Below, piece after piece: positions 51,488 to 60,136 of a stretch of 64,000 bases of DNA. The DNA is from an uncultured Candidatus Binatia bacterium. GTDB taxonomy: Bacteria > Desulfobacterota > Binatia > UBA9968 > JAJDTQ01. The notes beneath the pieces are model-generated. The model saw nothing but the letters and a program-made list of their open reading frames with translations. It was not told the DNA's origin and made no database searches. A program made the translations under genes and the position numbers. The DNA is taken from assembly GCA_958295985.1 (NCBI GenBank), contig OY282432.1, forward strand, positions 1,736,001-1,800,000, in the 5' to 3' direction. The first letter of the stretch is position 1, and every line of letters starts with the position of its first letter.

Positions 51488-52279
51488 TCAGCGGCCCCGA
51501 AACTCGGGCTTGCGCTTCTCCCGGAACGCCGACAGACCCTCGGCATAGTCGGCGCTCGCGTCCGCCTCAAGAGCGAGCCGGCGCAACGCTTCGTTGCCAC
51601 CGTCCGCCTGGACGAGGGCCGCCAGTGCGGCCTTGGCCGCGGCCAGCGTGAGGGGCGCGGTCTCCGCTACGTTTCGGGCAACGCGCCGGCCTTCCTCCAA
51701 CACCGTGCCCGGCTTCACCAGGCGGTGTACCGCACCGCAGGCATGGGCGGCGCGCGCATCGTAACGCTGACCGCCCAGCAGCAGTCCGCGAACCACCGAA
51801 TCTCCGAACACCCGTACGAAGCGGGCGATGCCCCGGGGGTCGTAACCGAGTCCGAGACGCGCCGCCGGGACCATGAAAAAGGCGCCGTCCGCGGCGATCC
51901 GGAGGTCGCAGCTACAGGCGAGTGACGCTCCGGCGCCAACGCACGGGCCGGCGATGCAGGCCAGTGTCGGTTGGGGCGCGGCCTCCAGCGCGCGCAGCGC
52001 ACCCTCCACCAGGTCGTCATAGTCCCGTGTGGCGCCGGGGGTCCGAAGGGCGGCGAATTCCCGGATATCGGCGCCGGAGGAGAACACGGTCTCGTCGCCG
52101 GCGAGCAGGATCGCCCGGACCGCGCGATCGTGGGCGACACGTTCGGCGAAGCGCCGCAGGTCGTTCCACATGGTGGAAGAGAGGGCGTTGCGGCTGTCTC
52201 CGCTGCAAAGCCGCAACTCGGCCACGCCGTCCGCGGTGGATACCGTTACTGCCCCTGTGGCTGTTGCCGCGCTGCTCAC
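51488..52279 (-). CDS. Enoyl-CoA hydratase/isomerase family protein
   Basis: A 263-aa crotonase-fold protein starting at a GTG (52279) with GGAGGG upstream; the start overlaps the previous stop (GTGA). Key blocks: SRNALSSTMWNDLRRFAE, ETVFSSGADIREFAAL (oxyanion hole), CIAGPCVGAGASLACSCDLR, and C-terminal FREKRKPEFRGR. At the catalytic-acid position AARLGLGYDPRGIARFVRVF lacks the paired Glu of hydratases, so an isomerase or hydrolase reaction is likelier. Paired with the alpha/beta hydrolase upstream. Confidence 0.86.
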   Translation of the reverse strand: MSSAATATGAVTVSTADGVAELRLCSGDSRNALSSTMWNDLRRFAERVAHDRAVRAILLAGDETVFSSGADIREFAALRTPGATRDYDDLVEGALRALEAAPQPTLACIAGPCVGAGASLACSCDLRIAADGAFFMVPAARLGLGYDPRGIARFVRVFGDSVVRGLLLGGQRYDARAAHACGAVHRLVKPGTVLEEGRRVARNVAETAPLTLAAAKAALAALVQADGGNEALRRLALEADASADYAEGLSAFREKRKPEFRGR

Positions 52280-53130
52280 GCCTCCCTCCGGTGCGCCATC
52301 CAGGCGCCGTCGGCAACGGTGCGGAACAGTTCCGCCAGCGCGGCGTTGACGGCCGCCGGCTCTTCCAGCGTCAGCGTATGCCCCGAACGCGAGACCACCA
52401 TCAGCGCCGCCATGGGCGCCGTGCGCTTGAGGAAGACGCTGCCGTCCAGGCACGGGTCGTCCTCGTCGCCGACGATGACCAGCAACGGGACCTCGAGCCG
52501 CGACAGCGGCTCCTCCAGGTCCCACAGGGTAGGGCGCCGCCCCTGGACTTGCGACATGGTGAAAGCGAGCCCCACGGCCGAATGGCCGGCCAGAGACTTC
52601 TCGAACTCGGCGAAGCCGCGGGGGTCCTTGGACTCGAAGGCTTTGCGCATGGGATAGCGGGCGTACTTGGCCGCGGCCTCAGCCATGGGTTCCTCCCGGA
52701 ACATGCGGGCGATGTCCGCGCACGTGGCCGCACGCGCTTCGCGCTCGTCCGGATTCGAGCCCCAGCCGCAGCCGATGGCGGCCACGGACAGGCATCGCCC
52801 GGGGTGGTGGATGGCCACGTGAAGCGCGGTGTAGGCGCCCATGGAATGGCCCACGATGTGCGCCTTCTCCAACCCGAGACCGTCGAGCACCGCCACGACG
52901 TCGTCCCGGGCCGTGTCCTGGCCGTACGCTTCGGGCGCCTCCGGCACGTCCGACGGCAGGTAGCCGCGGGCGTCGAAGGCGATGCAGCGGTGGGAGCGAG
53001 AGAAGTACCGCATCTGGGGCTCGAAGCTTCGATGGTCGCCCGCGAACTCGTGTACGAATACGATGGGGACGCCCTGCCCCGATTCTTCATAGTGGAGACG
53101 GATGCCGTCGGATGCGGTAATGGTCGGCAA
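52276..53130 (-). CDS. Alpha/beta hydrolase
   Basis: A 284-aa alpha/beta-hydrolase: VPIVFVHEFAGDHRSFEPQM (oxyanion region), AHIVGHSMGAYTALHVAIHH with the catalytic Ser, and SRSGHTLTLEEPAAVN with the catalytic His. A large group covers esterases, C-C hydrolases and haloperoxidases; the substrate is not clear. First of a coupled two-gene unit with the crotonase-fold gene. It is divergent from cas13a, with 209 bp between starts. Confidence 0.87.
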   Translation of the reverse strand: MPTITASDGIRLHYEESGQGVPIVFVHEFAGDHRSFEPQMRYFSRSHRCIAFDARGYLPSDVPEAPEAYGQDTARDDVVAVLDGLGLEKAHIVGHSMGAYTALHVAIHHPGRCLSVAAIGCGWGSNPDEREARAATCADIARMFREEPMAEAAAKYARYPMRKAFESKDPRGFAEFEKSLAGHSAVGLAFTMSQVQGRRPTLWDLEEPLSRLEVPLLVIVGDEDDPCLDGSVFLKRTAPMAALMVVSRSGHTLTLEEPAAVNAALAELFRTVADGAWMAHRREA

Positions 53131-53339
53131 CGGTGCCCTCCTCGGGAGAGGATGAATCCAATAGGGGTGTTCCGCATTCTACCAAGGAGAGGGCCGCGGG
53201 CAAGGGGAATCATCCGGCCAACCCCTCAAATCCGGTCCGGACCCTGTACCGGGCCGGTTGCCTTGGTTCGCTCCACGATCAATGCCACACTGAAGATCGG
53301 GACGCCACGGCGCGAACGACACGGTACGAAGGGGCCAAC

Positions 53340-56300
53340 ATGCTGATCATCAAGCCCTACGGGCGTAGCTGCACGGACTTCGAGGCCAACGGGGAGCTCC
53401 GACGGAAGATCTGTCTCGACAAGGGTCCCGGCACTCAGCGCGACCAACCCGTTGACGTGGGCGAGTTCGCGAAGACCCATCCCGAACTCGTCATCGCGCA
53501 ATGGATCTCCGCCATCGACAAAATTGCAGGCAAACCCTCCGGCGGCAACAAGCCGACTCCCGAACAGCGCGGCTTCCGCCAACGGCTCGGCAAAGCTGCC
53601 CTCCAACTCCTGACCGAGAAGGGGCTTCTCGACCTCTCCGACCGGAAAGGTGAACTCGAAAAGTTGTGGTGGTCGAAGGTCCACCCTTACGGCAAGGAAG
53701 ATACGGACAAGGAGAAGGGCTGGAAAAGGGGACGCTGGTATAAGCGCTTCGCAGGCGAAACGGAACCGGCGGAGGCCGATGCAGCGGTCATCGTCGAAAA
53801 GATAAGAGAGCATCTGCATGAGCGGGAATACCGGATAGCTCCGGAAAGGCCAAGTAATCCGGAAAGGCCAAGTAAGCGTCGGGGCCGGATAACCGCGAGG
53901 GCTGAAAGCATTGTCCAAAGCGTGCCGCCGCTTTTGTCGCAGTTTCCGGACCGGGGCTGCTCCTGGTCGGCCCAGGACGAGAAGGATTACGAAAAGGCCG
54001 GAAACGTTGCGGCCAGGATACGTGAAGAGGCCGAGAAACTGGAGAAAGAGGCAACGGGTCGAAACAGGCTTTCGGTGCGAGATGCTGCGCCGGCCCTGTA
54101 CGAGCAGTACGGCCGGCTGTTCCAGGACGGCAACGGAACGGCTCTTCGGATACTTGAAGCCCGGAAGAAGTCCCCCGGCCTGTTCGCGCTCCACTGCGCC
54201 GTCAAGGAAACCTACACCCGCGTCCTCAAGAACCATCGACCTCTCAAGACCGGTCAGAGGAAATCCGTGGCACAGGTCCTGCCGGCCGACATGGAAACGC
54301 TGTTCCGGCTGGTGAAAGCCAAGTCCGCCAACCGTGACCTCAATGACCTCGTGCGTCTGGGAAAACTCATCCACTATAACGCCGGCCCGGCCAACGTCGT
54401 GGACAAATGGCAACCCGACGTCGCCCGCAGCCGCTACCGAACTACCGACGGACAATCGGAAATCAAGCGCACAGAAGCGTTCACGCGCGTGTGGCGCAAC
54501 ACCATCGCACTTGCCGCGCGGACGTTGAAGGACTGGGCGGACCCGGATGGCAAGATCGGCGACATACTCTTGAAGAGGCCAGCATTCGACGCGAGCGCTT
54601 ACTCCAGAAAGCTGCCCCTTCTGTTCGGCAATCGGGCCTGTCTGTTCACGGGCGGAGACGGCGCCTTTCAAAGATCGGTTCTGCGGCTTGCTCTGGACGG
54701 GTGGGCCGCGCTGCGCCATTCGTCGTTTCACTTCAAGGAACGCGGAGCATTCGTCAAGGCGCTGAAACCCGACTTTGCCGGCGTGGAAGCAGGCCCGGTT
54801 ACGGCCGCACACGACCTGTGGAGACACGACGTAGAGAAGCGTTGGAACCGGCTGATCGTGGACTTGCAGGCCGCACACGTCGAGCACTATTTCGAGCAGG
54901 GACGGCTCGATGCCCTCGTCGAAGCCGTGGTCACTACGGAACCGTCCCGATCACCGCTGCCCCGGTTTCGCCGGGTGCTGGACCGTGCGGAGAAGGCTTG
55001 GCGTCGGAAGCCCCATGTCCTGCGCCTGCCGCGGCCGAGCAACCGGGCCGAACTCGAAAAGCCGGGGTTTCAGTGTCGATACGTGGTCACGAAGACGTTG
55101 TACGACAAGGCGTTTCCCGAATGGTTGGAACGGCAGACCGCGGCAACCTTGAATGAATGGATACAGCGCGCAGTAGAACGGACGACCACGGAGGCACGAT
55201 CCATCAACAAGGACGAATCCGCGGTTGCCAGGGCGGACGGTCTCATACGCCTGAGGGATGGAAAGGGGATCGCCGATTTCGTCGATCAACTGTCCGCAAG
55301 GACGGCCACGGAGTTTCGCGTCCAGCGCGGCTACGACAGCGATGCGGACCAGGCGCGAAAACAGTCGCAATACCTGGACAACCTCCGATGCGACGTGGTG
55401 GGACAGGCTTTCGAGGCTTACCTGAAGGACGCCCGGCTGACCTGGGTGCTGGATGATCTGAGCGACGACCGCCCGGAGAACAAGCGTAGCGGCCTGGCCC
55501 AGGTCCCATATACGGCAAAGGACTCGTCGCGGGAGGATGCGAAAGACTGGGAGGCCGTTCTCTACTTCCTCATTCATCTCGTGCCCGTCGACGTCGTGGG
55601 CCGCCTGCTGCATCAACTTCGCAAGTGGTCCATCCTCGAAAGGAAGCGGTCTGTGTCCGGCGACTCCAGCGAAGGCCATGAAGAAGCCCCCGAATCCGAC
55701 GAGGCCGGTTCCGTTATACGAATCCTCGGTCTCTATCTCGACATGCACGACGCCAAGTTCGAGGGGGGTGACGGCATGGCCGGCGCCAAGGCTCTCAGGG
55801 ACTTGTTCGAAACCGAAGACGCCTTTGAGCGAGTTTGTCCCGAGCAGCCGGGTGAGGTGAAGGACTGGTACGTACCTTGGCGCGGCTTGCGGGAGATCCG
55901 TCGTTTCGGGGGCCTCGCATCGTTGAGGTCGGTCTTCGAGAAGCATCCCATTACTGCCGGCGAAGTGAATAAACTGGAGGCCTGGGAAGCGGCGGAGGAG
56001 GATGGCCTCTCGCCCATTGCCGAACAACAGAAAGAACGAGAATGCCTGCATGAGAAATGGTCCAGGAAGAAACACGGGTTTACCCCAAAGGACCGGGAAG
56101 CCTACCGCAAGGCACTGGCCGAAGTAGTCGGGCATCGACGTCTCGCCGCCCACGTCCGTCTCAACAATCACGCCCGACTGCACAACCTCCTGATGGGGGT
56201 TCTCGGACGGCTGGTAGATTACGCCGGGTTGTGGGAGCGTGATCTCTATTTCACGACCCTGGCGCTCATTGCTCTCGAAGGAAGGAGCCCGAAGGATGCT

Positions 56301-56906
56301 TTTCCAGAAGACGGCCTCGAGCATCTGAAAAACGGCCGAATCGTGGAAGCGGTCAGGAAGCTGGAGCAAACGGGGAAGGATGGGAAAGCCATCATGGATC
56401 AGTTGAAGAGACTGTTCGGCAAAGACTTTCTGCATGGCCCGGACGGCGTTGTCTCCGTCCGTAACGACTTGGCGCATTTCAACATGCTGCAAGGCCGGGA
56501 CACCACCCTTGATCTCACCAAGGCTGTCAACGATACGCGGCGGCTCATGGCCTATGACCGCAAACTGAAGAACGCGGTTTCCCAGTCGATCATCGAGATG
56601 CTGGCGCGGGAAGGTCTCGACCTGACTTGGGACATGAAGGATCACAGCCTCACGAACGCAAGGGTCAACGTCCGGCAGGCCGTTCACCTGGAGGACCAGA
56701 AAATCAAGGAAGACCTGCACGGCGAGCAGTTCGTCAAGATGGTGGCCGACCTGTTCGGCGGTGAAGCGCTGCCGTCCAAAGACGACGTCCTCTCGGTCAA
56801 CGCCAACGAATCCGAACCGACCCGGAAAGGAGGCCAGATTCCAAAAGGATCACGAAAAAACCAACGGAACCGCCGGGGAAATCGTGGAGGCAAGAGGCGT
56901 TCCTGA
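53340..56906 (+). CDS. cas13a: Cas13a (C2c2), type VI-A CRISPR RNA-guided RNase
   Basis: A 1188-aa single effector that processes its crRNA and cleaves RNA on target recognition. ATG 53340 has AAGGGG eight bases upstream; the frame extends 69 codons further without homology. Both HEPN catalytic motifs are intact: RHSSFH (R459, H464) and RNDLAH (R1041, H1046). Collinear similarity with Rhodobacter capsulatus Cas13a (from memory) covers IAQWISAIDKIAGKP (about 44-58), the stretch TATEFRVQRGYDSDADQARK (near 657), LLHQLRKWSIL (near 755), RLVDYAGLWERD (near 960) and MAYDRKLKNAV plus LDLTWDMKDH at the C-terminus. The RcCas13a C-terminal S1-like tail is absent; a basic Arg/Lys-rich end replaces it. 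Array 50 bp downstream; no cas1/cas2. Confidence 0.96.
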   Translation: MLIIKPYGRSCTDFEANGELRRKICLDKGPGTQRDQPVDVGEFAKTHPELVIAQWISAIDKIAGKPSGGNKPTPEQRGFRQRLGKAALQLLTEKGLLDLSDRKGELEKLWWSKVHPYGKEDTDKEKGWKRGRWYKRFAGETEPAEADAAVIVEKIREHLHEREYRIAPERPSNPERPSKRRGRITARAESIVQSVPPLLSQFPDRGCSWSAQDEKDYEKAGNVAARIREEAEKLEKEATGRNRLSVRDAAPALYEQYGRLFQDGNGTALRILEARKKSPGLFALHCAVKETYTRVLKNHRPLKTGQRKSVAQVLPADMETLFRLVKAKSANRDLNDLVRLGKLIHYNAGPANVVDKWQPDVARSRYRTTDGQSEIKRTEAFTRVWRNTIALAARTLKDWADPDGKIGDILLKRPAFDASAYSRKLPLLFGNRACLFTGGDGAFQRSVLRLALDGWAALRHSSFHFKERGAFVKALKPDFAGVEAGPVTAAHDLWRHDVEKRWNRLIVDLQAAHVEHYFEQGRLDALVEAVVTTEPSRSPLPRFRRVLDRAEKAWRRKPHVLRLPRPSNRAELEKPGFQCRYVVTKTLYDKAFPEWLERQTAATLNEWIQRAVERTTTEARSINKDESAVARADGLIRLRDGKGIADFVDQLSARTATEFRVQRGYDSDADQARKQSQYLDNLRCDVVGQAFEAYLKDARLTWVLDDLSDDRPENKRSGLAQVPYTAKDSSREDAKDWEAVLYFLIHLVPVDVVGRLLHQLRKWSILERKRSVSGDSSEGHEEAPESDEAGSVIRILGLYLDMHDAKFEGGDGMAGAKALRDLFETEDAFERVCPEQPGEVKDWYVPWRGLREIRRFGGLASLRSVFEKHPITAGEVNKLEAWEAAEEDGLSPIAEQQKERECLHEKWSRKKHGFTPKDREAYRKALAEVVGHRRLAAHVRLNNHARLHNLLMGVLGRLVDYAGLWERDLYFTTLALIALEGRSPKDAFPEDGLEHLKNGRIVEAVRKLEQTGKDGKAIMDQLKRLFGKDFLHGPDGVVSVRNDLAHFNMLQGRDTTLDLTKAVNDTRRLMAYDRKLKNAVSQSIIEMLAREGLDLTWDMKDHSLTNARVNVRQAVHLEDQKIKEDLHGEQFVKMVADLFGGEALPSKDDVLSVNANESEPTRKGGQIPKGSRKNQRNRRGNRGGKRRS

Positions 56907-56956
56907 CGACAAAAACGAGGATTTCTTGTGATGGGGCAGACACTTATGCCACACTT

Positions 56957-57455
56957 GTTGGAGATCACCCCCATATGAAGGGGGACTGCACCCCGAGCCG
57001 TTCGGTTCATCCAGCCAGTGAGGTTGGAGATCACCCCCATATGAAGGGGGACTGCACCATCATCCCCCGCGGGAACGAGTGCGTAGGAGTTGGAGATCAC
57101 CCCCATATGAAGGGGGACTGCACCATTTGCGGGTGGAGGTTTCCATAGATCAGGGTTGGAGATCACCCCCATATGAAGGGGGACTGCACCACAGAGAAGT
57201 ATCGGTACAGGAGAGTCGTGGTTGGAGATCACCCCCATATGAAGGGGGACTGCACCGTGGCAGCAGTGGCCGTGGCATTCTTGGCTGTTGGAGATCACCC
57301 CCATATGAAGGGGGACTGCACCGGCTTTTTCGGCGTCCTCTTTCCACTTCGTGTTGGAGATCACCCCCATATGAAGGGGGACTGCACCGCAGGGTTACAG
57401 TCTGCTGGTTTATTCCGTTGTCGGAGATCACCCCCATATGAAGGGGGACCGGTAC
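56957..57455 (+). CRISPR. Type VI-A CRISPR array, 8 repeats, 7 spacers
   Basis: Repeats of 36 bp begin at 56957, 57023, 57089, 57155, 57221, 57287, 57353 and 57420. The first seven are identical (GTTGGAGATCACCCCCATAT then GAAGGGGGACTGCACC). The eighth carries T3C and a diverged end after GGGGGAC, marking the leader-distal end. Spacers are 30 bp (last 31). The repeat folds as a 5-bp CCCCC/GGGGG stem with a seven-base ATATGAA loop and flanking GA...AC, closely matching the known Cas13a crRNA hairpin. Orientation therefore equals cas13a: crRNA is repeat tag then spacer on the plus strand. The leader is only 50 bp, so the array may be transcribed from cas13a. Confidence 0.97.
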
Positions 57456-57741
57456 GGTCACGGGGACAATCCAGTGGCTAAGCCCAAGGGTATGTGGACA
57501 AACCGGACCCTGCGGGTGATCCAGAGGGGGGCTTGCGGGGACGTCCGACTACTGCGTGGATTAGTATTGCGGCACTTGAGTTCCGTTCCTGCTCCCGCCC
57601 CGCCTTCACCCATCAAGAGAGAGGGGGGGTAGGGTGGCCTCACCCATCAAAAGAGAGAGGGAACGGCGCCCGTGACGACCATGCCGACCCGAAAGCCTGG
57701 AGAACCTCCTTGCGCAGGTGGGACTACGCCGTGTACTTTGA
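57456..57741. other. Non-coding stretch between array and mod remnant
   Basis: No gene is supported. The stretch contains a near-duplicate pair, CACCCATCAAGAGAGAGGG (57607-57625) and CACCCATCAAAAGAGAGAGG G (57641-57661). It may be the scar left by loss of the sequence between the CRISPR locus and the restriction-modification genes. Confidence 0.4.
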
Positions 57742-58304
57742 GAGCGCTGCAAGGAAGGGGTTTTCGTCAAGTCAGGAGTTGACGTGCCGTCGCTGCAATT
57801 CAAGGGGAAGGTGCTCGTGGAGAACTTCCATCTGGGGGTTCCGTTTCACGAACTGACGTCATCGAGGGCGTGCCCTCCGCGAAAGATGCCTCGCTCAAGG
57901 CCGGGCTCGGCGGCGCGTTCAGCTATTTCAGGCTGGGGCGGCCCATGAGGCGGGAGTCGATGCTGGGCGGGGGGAAGCTGCCGAGCTACGAGAAGCTGGC
58001 CGGGTATGTGTTCTTTACCGCCACGGGCGAGGAGTTCGAGCCCGACAAGGTGAATCGGGACAGGTGGTTCATCGGCAAGAGCCGGTTGTACGACGTGTTC
58101 CTCATCTATTCGGACGACGTTGACGAGCTCAAGGACATGGCCCTGACCCTGGACGCGGCGCGGAAGCTGTCCCGGGGCCAGCGCAACAGGCTGGTCTTTG
58201 CCCCCACCAAGTACGTGGAGCGGGAGTTCCTGCACCGATACCGCATCACGTTTCAGCAACTGCCGTTCGAGATATACGAAGCGGTGGAGAAGCTCGAACG
58301 ATGA
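57742..58304 (+). pseudogene. mod: Type III R-M methyltransferase (mod) with catalytic core deleted
   Basis: Two ends of one gene are joined. From 57742 about 37 codons read VFVKSGVDVPSLQFKGKV then LVENFHLGVPFHEL, which is the N-terminus of the large type III Mod family. At about 57854 the frame changes, and from DVIEGVPSAKDASLKAGLGG (57855 on) to QQLPFEIYEAVEKLER the sequence is the Mod C-terminus (FSYFRLGRPM, LAGYVFFTATGEEF, RDRWFIGKSRLYDVFLIYSD, RLVFAPTKYVEREFLH). The whole catalytic core (DPPY and FxGxG motifs, probably 1-1.5 kb) is missing, and the pieces are out of frame. The stop overlaps the res start by ATGA, the native operon junction. Methylation activity is impossible. Confidence 0.85.
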
Positions 58305-60028
58305 TCCTCAAGGAGTACCAGAAACAAGCCCTGGAGACGGTGCAGCGGTTTCTGGAGGAGCTTTCCGACCGGCGCGAGAGGGCGGCGAAGGTCCTGGCAG
58401 TGGACCCGGACATGGCCGCGGACTGGGTAGAGCGGGCATGGCGGGCAGTGGCGCCGGGCCGCGCCTGCCTGCCGCGCAAGAACGGCCTGAACGAACCGCT
58501 GCCGGCCTTCTGTCTGAAGATCCCTACCGGCGGCGGCAAGACGCTTTTGGCCACGAAGGTCATCGACTTGGTCAACACCCGCTTCCGGCGGCAACAGACG
58601 GGACTGGTGCTGTGGATCGTGCCCAGCACACAGATCTACGACCAGACGTTGAAGGCGCTGAAGGACCGGGACCACCCTTACCGGCAGCAACTCGACGTGG
58701 CCTCCGCGGGTCGCACCCTGGTGCTGGAGAAGACCAGTGGCTTCGGCCCGCAGGACGTGAGGGAGAACCTGTGCGTGTTGTTGCTGATGTTGCCCTCGGC
58801 CAACCGGGAGACCCGGGATCAACTCCGGATGTTCCGGGACAGCGGCGGCTTCGACCGCTTCTTTCCGCCGGACGACGACCCTGCGGCTCACGAGGCGCTG
58901 CTGCGGGAGGTGTCGAACCTGGACACCTTCGAGCAGGTGGGCGGGGTGTGGGGGAAACTGGCCAAGACCTCCCTGGGGAACACGTTGCGCCTGCTGCGAC
59001 CGCTCATCATCCTCGACGAAGGCCACCGGGCCTACAGCCGCAACGCCAAGGCGACCCTCGAAGGGTTCAACCCGTGCATGATCGTGGAGTTGTCCGCCAC
59101 GCCGCCGCGGGAAGCCAACGTGCTGGTGGAGATATCCGGCAGGGCGCTCAACGCCGAGGAAATGATCAAGCTCGACCTGCACGTCATGAACAAGGCGAGC
59201 GCGAGTTGGCAGGACACGCTGCTGGCCGCGGTGGAGCACCGCAACTCGCTGGAAGCCCAGGCGCGGGAGCACGAGGCGCAAACCGGCGAATACATCCGCC
59301 CCATCTGCCTCATCCAGGTGGAGCGCACGGGCCGGGAACAGCGCCGGGCCGGGTTCATCCACGCGGATGACGCCCGGGACTACCTGTTGACCTATCCCGG
59401 AATCCTTCCCGAGCACGTTGCCGTGAAGACCAGTCAACGGGACGAGTTGAAGGAAGTGGACGAGGTCGGCGGCCTGCTGTCGCGGGATTGTCCCATCCGC
59501 TTCATCATCACCAAGCAGGCGTTGCAGGAAGGTTGGGACTGCTCGTTCGCCTACGTCCTCGCCATACTCACGAACCCCACTTCCACGAGCGCGTTGACGC
59601 AACTGGTGGGCCGCATCCTCCGCCAGCCCTACGCCGGCAAGACCCGGGTTGCGGCGCTGGACGAAAGCTACGTCTTCTGCTTTCAGCGCCGCGGTGTGGA
59701 CCTGTTGAAGGAAGTGCGCAAGGGGTTCGGCCTGGAGGGGTTGCAGGGACTGGAAGGCAAGGTGGTCCCGGACCCCGAAGGACCCGCGGAGCCCAGCAAG
59801 CCGGTGGTGACCGTACAGCGAGACAAGTATCGGAACGCGTCCCGGGACTTGGTGCTGCCGGCGTTCATGGTGCGGGACGGCCGCGAATGGCGGCTGGTGC
59901 ATTACGAGACCGACATCCTCTGGACCGGTCAGCAGCAGCACGGGAAACTGCCGCGAAACATCCAACCAGTAGGGTTCGAGGCTACGGGTGTAGTACATCG
60001 GCTATCTTGCAACCATATTGCAAAATAG
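58301..60028 (+). CDS. res: Type III R-M Res subunit, truncated (helicase only)
   Basis: A 575-aa SF2 helicase: Walker A LKIPTGGGKTLLA (72-84), DEAD-type box LIILDEGHRAY (236-244), SATPP (265-269), then TKQALQEGWDCSFAYVL and TQLVGRILRQPYAG (motif VI). Type III Res proteins are about 850-1000 aa with a C-terminal PD-(D/E)xK nuclease. Here similarity stops near HYETDIL, and the last about 30 residues (PRNIQPVGFEATGVVHRLSC) look foreign, ending inside an inverted repeat. It needs Mod for DNA recognition, which is also broken, so no restriction can be expected. Treat as decaying gene although the helicase frame is intact. Confidence 0.82.
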   Translation: MILKEYQKQALETVQRFLEELSDRRERAAKVLAVDPDMAADWVERAWRAVAPGRACLPRKNGLNEPLPAFCLKIPTGGGKTLLATKVIDLVNTRFRRQQTGLVLWIVPSTQIYDQTLKALKDRDHPYRQQLDVASAGRTLVLEKTSGFGPQDVRENLCVLLLMLPSANRETRDQLRMFRDSGGFDRFFPPDDDPAAHEALLREVSNLDTFEQVGGVWGKLAKTSLGNTLRLLRPLIILDEGHRAYSRNAKATLEGFNPCMIVELSATPPREANVLVEISGRALNAEEMIKLDLHVMNKASASWQDTLLAAVEHRNSLEAQAREHEAQTGEYIRPICLIQVERTGREQRRAGFIHADDARDYLLTYPGILPEHVAVKTSQRDELKEVDEVGGLLSRDCPIRFIITKQALQEGWDCSFAYVLAILTNPTSTSALTQLVGRILRQPYAGKTRVAALDESYVFCFQRRGVDLLKEVRKGFGLEGLQGLEGKVVPDPEGPAEPSKPVVTVQRDKYRNASRDLVLPAFMVRDGREWRLVHYETDILWTGQQQHGKLPRNIQPVGFEATGVVHRLSCNHIAK

Positions 60029-60056
60029 CCGGTCATTGAAGGGGTAGAAAGCCCCT
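59999..60056. repeat. Inverted repeat at the break of the res gene, plus hairpin
   Basis: CGGCTATCTTGCAA (59999-60012) and TTGCAAAATAGCCG (60018-60031) form a 14-bp arm pair with one mismatch around CCATA. The stop codon of the truncated res (60026-60028) is inside it. A second hairpin, AGGGG...CCCCT (60040-60056), follows. They may be a mobile-element end or recombination scar. Sequence 60057-60136 is unassigned. Confidence 0.55.
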
Positions 60057-60136
60057 ATTCCGGAAGGCAGGGCGGTAACGGTGGCGGCGAAGTCCAGGGT
60101 AAAGCCCTCAGCGTCAATCAAACGGGGGGGTTCTTC

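Noticed and set aside
53133-53339. 69-codon N-terminal extension of cas13a
   Set aside because: No similarity to Cas13a, no ribosome site, and the ATG at 53340 with AAGGGG aligns with the start of RcCas13a.
56684-57481. Long open frames on both strands through the CRISPR array
   Set aside because: The period of repeat plus spacer is 66 bp, a multiple of three, so stop-free frames recur with the same peptide (MGVISN or HMKGDCT). They are products of the array, not proteins.
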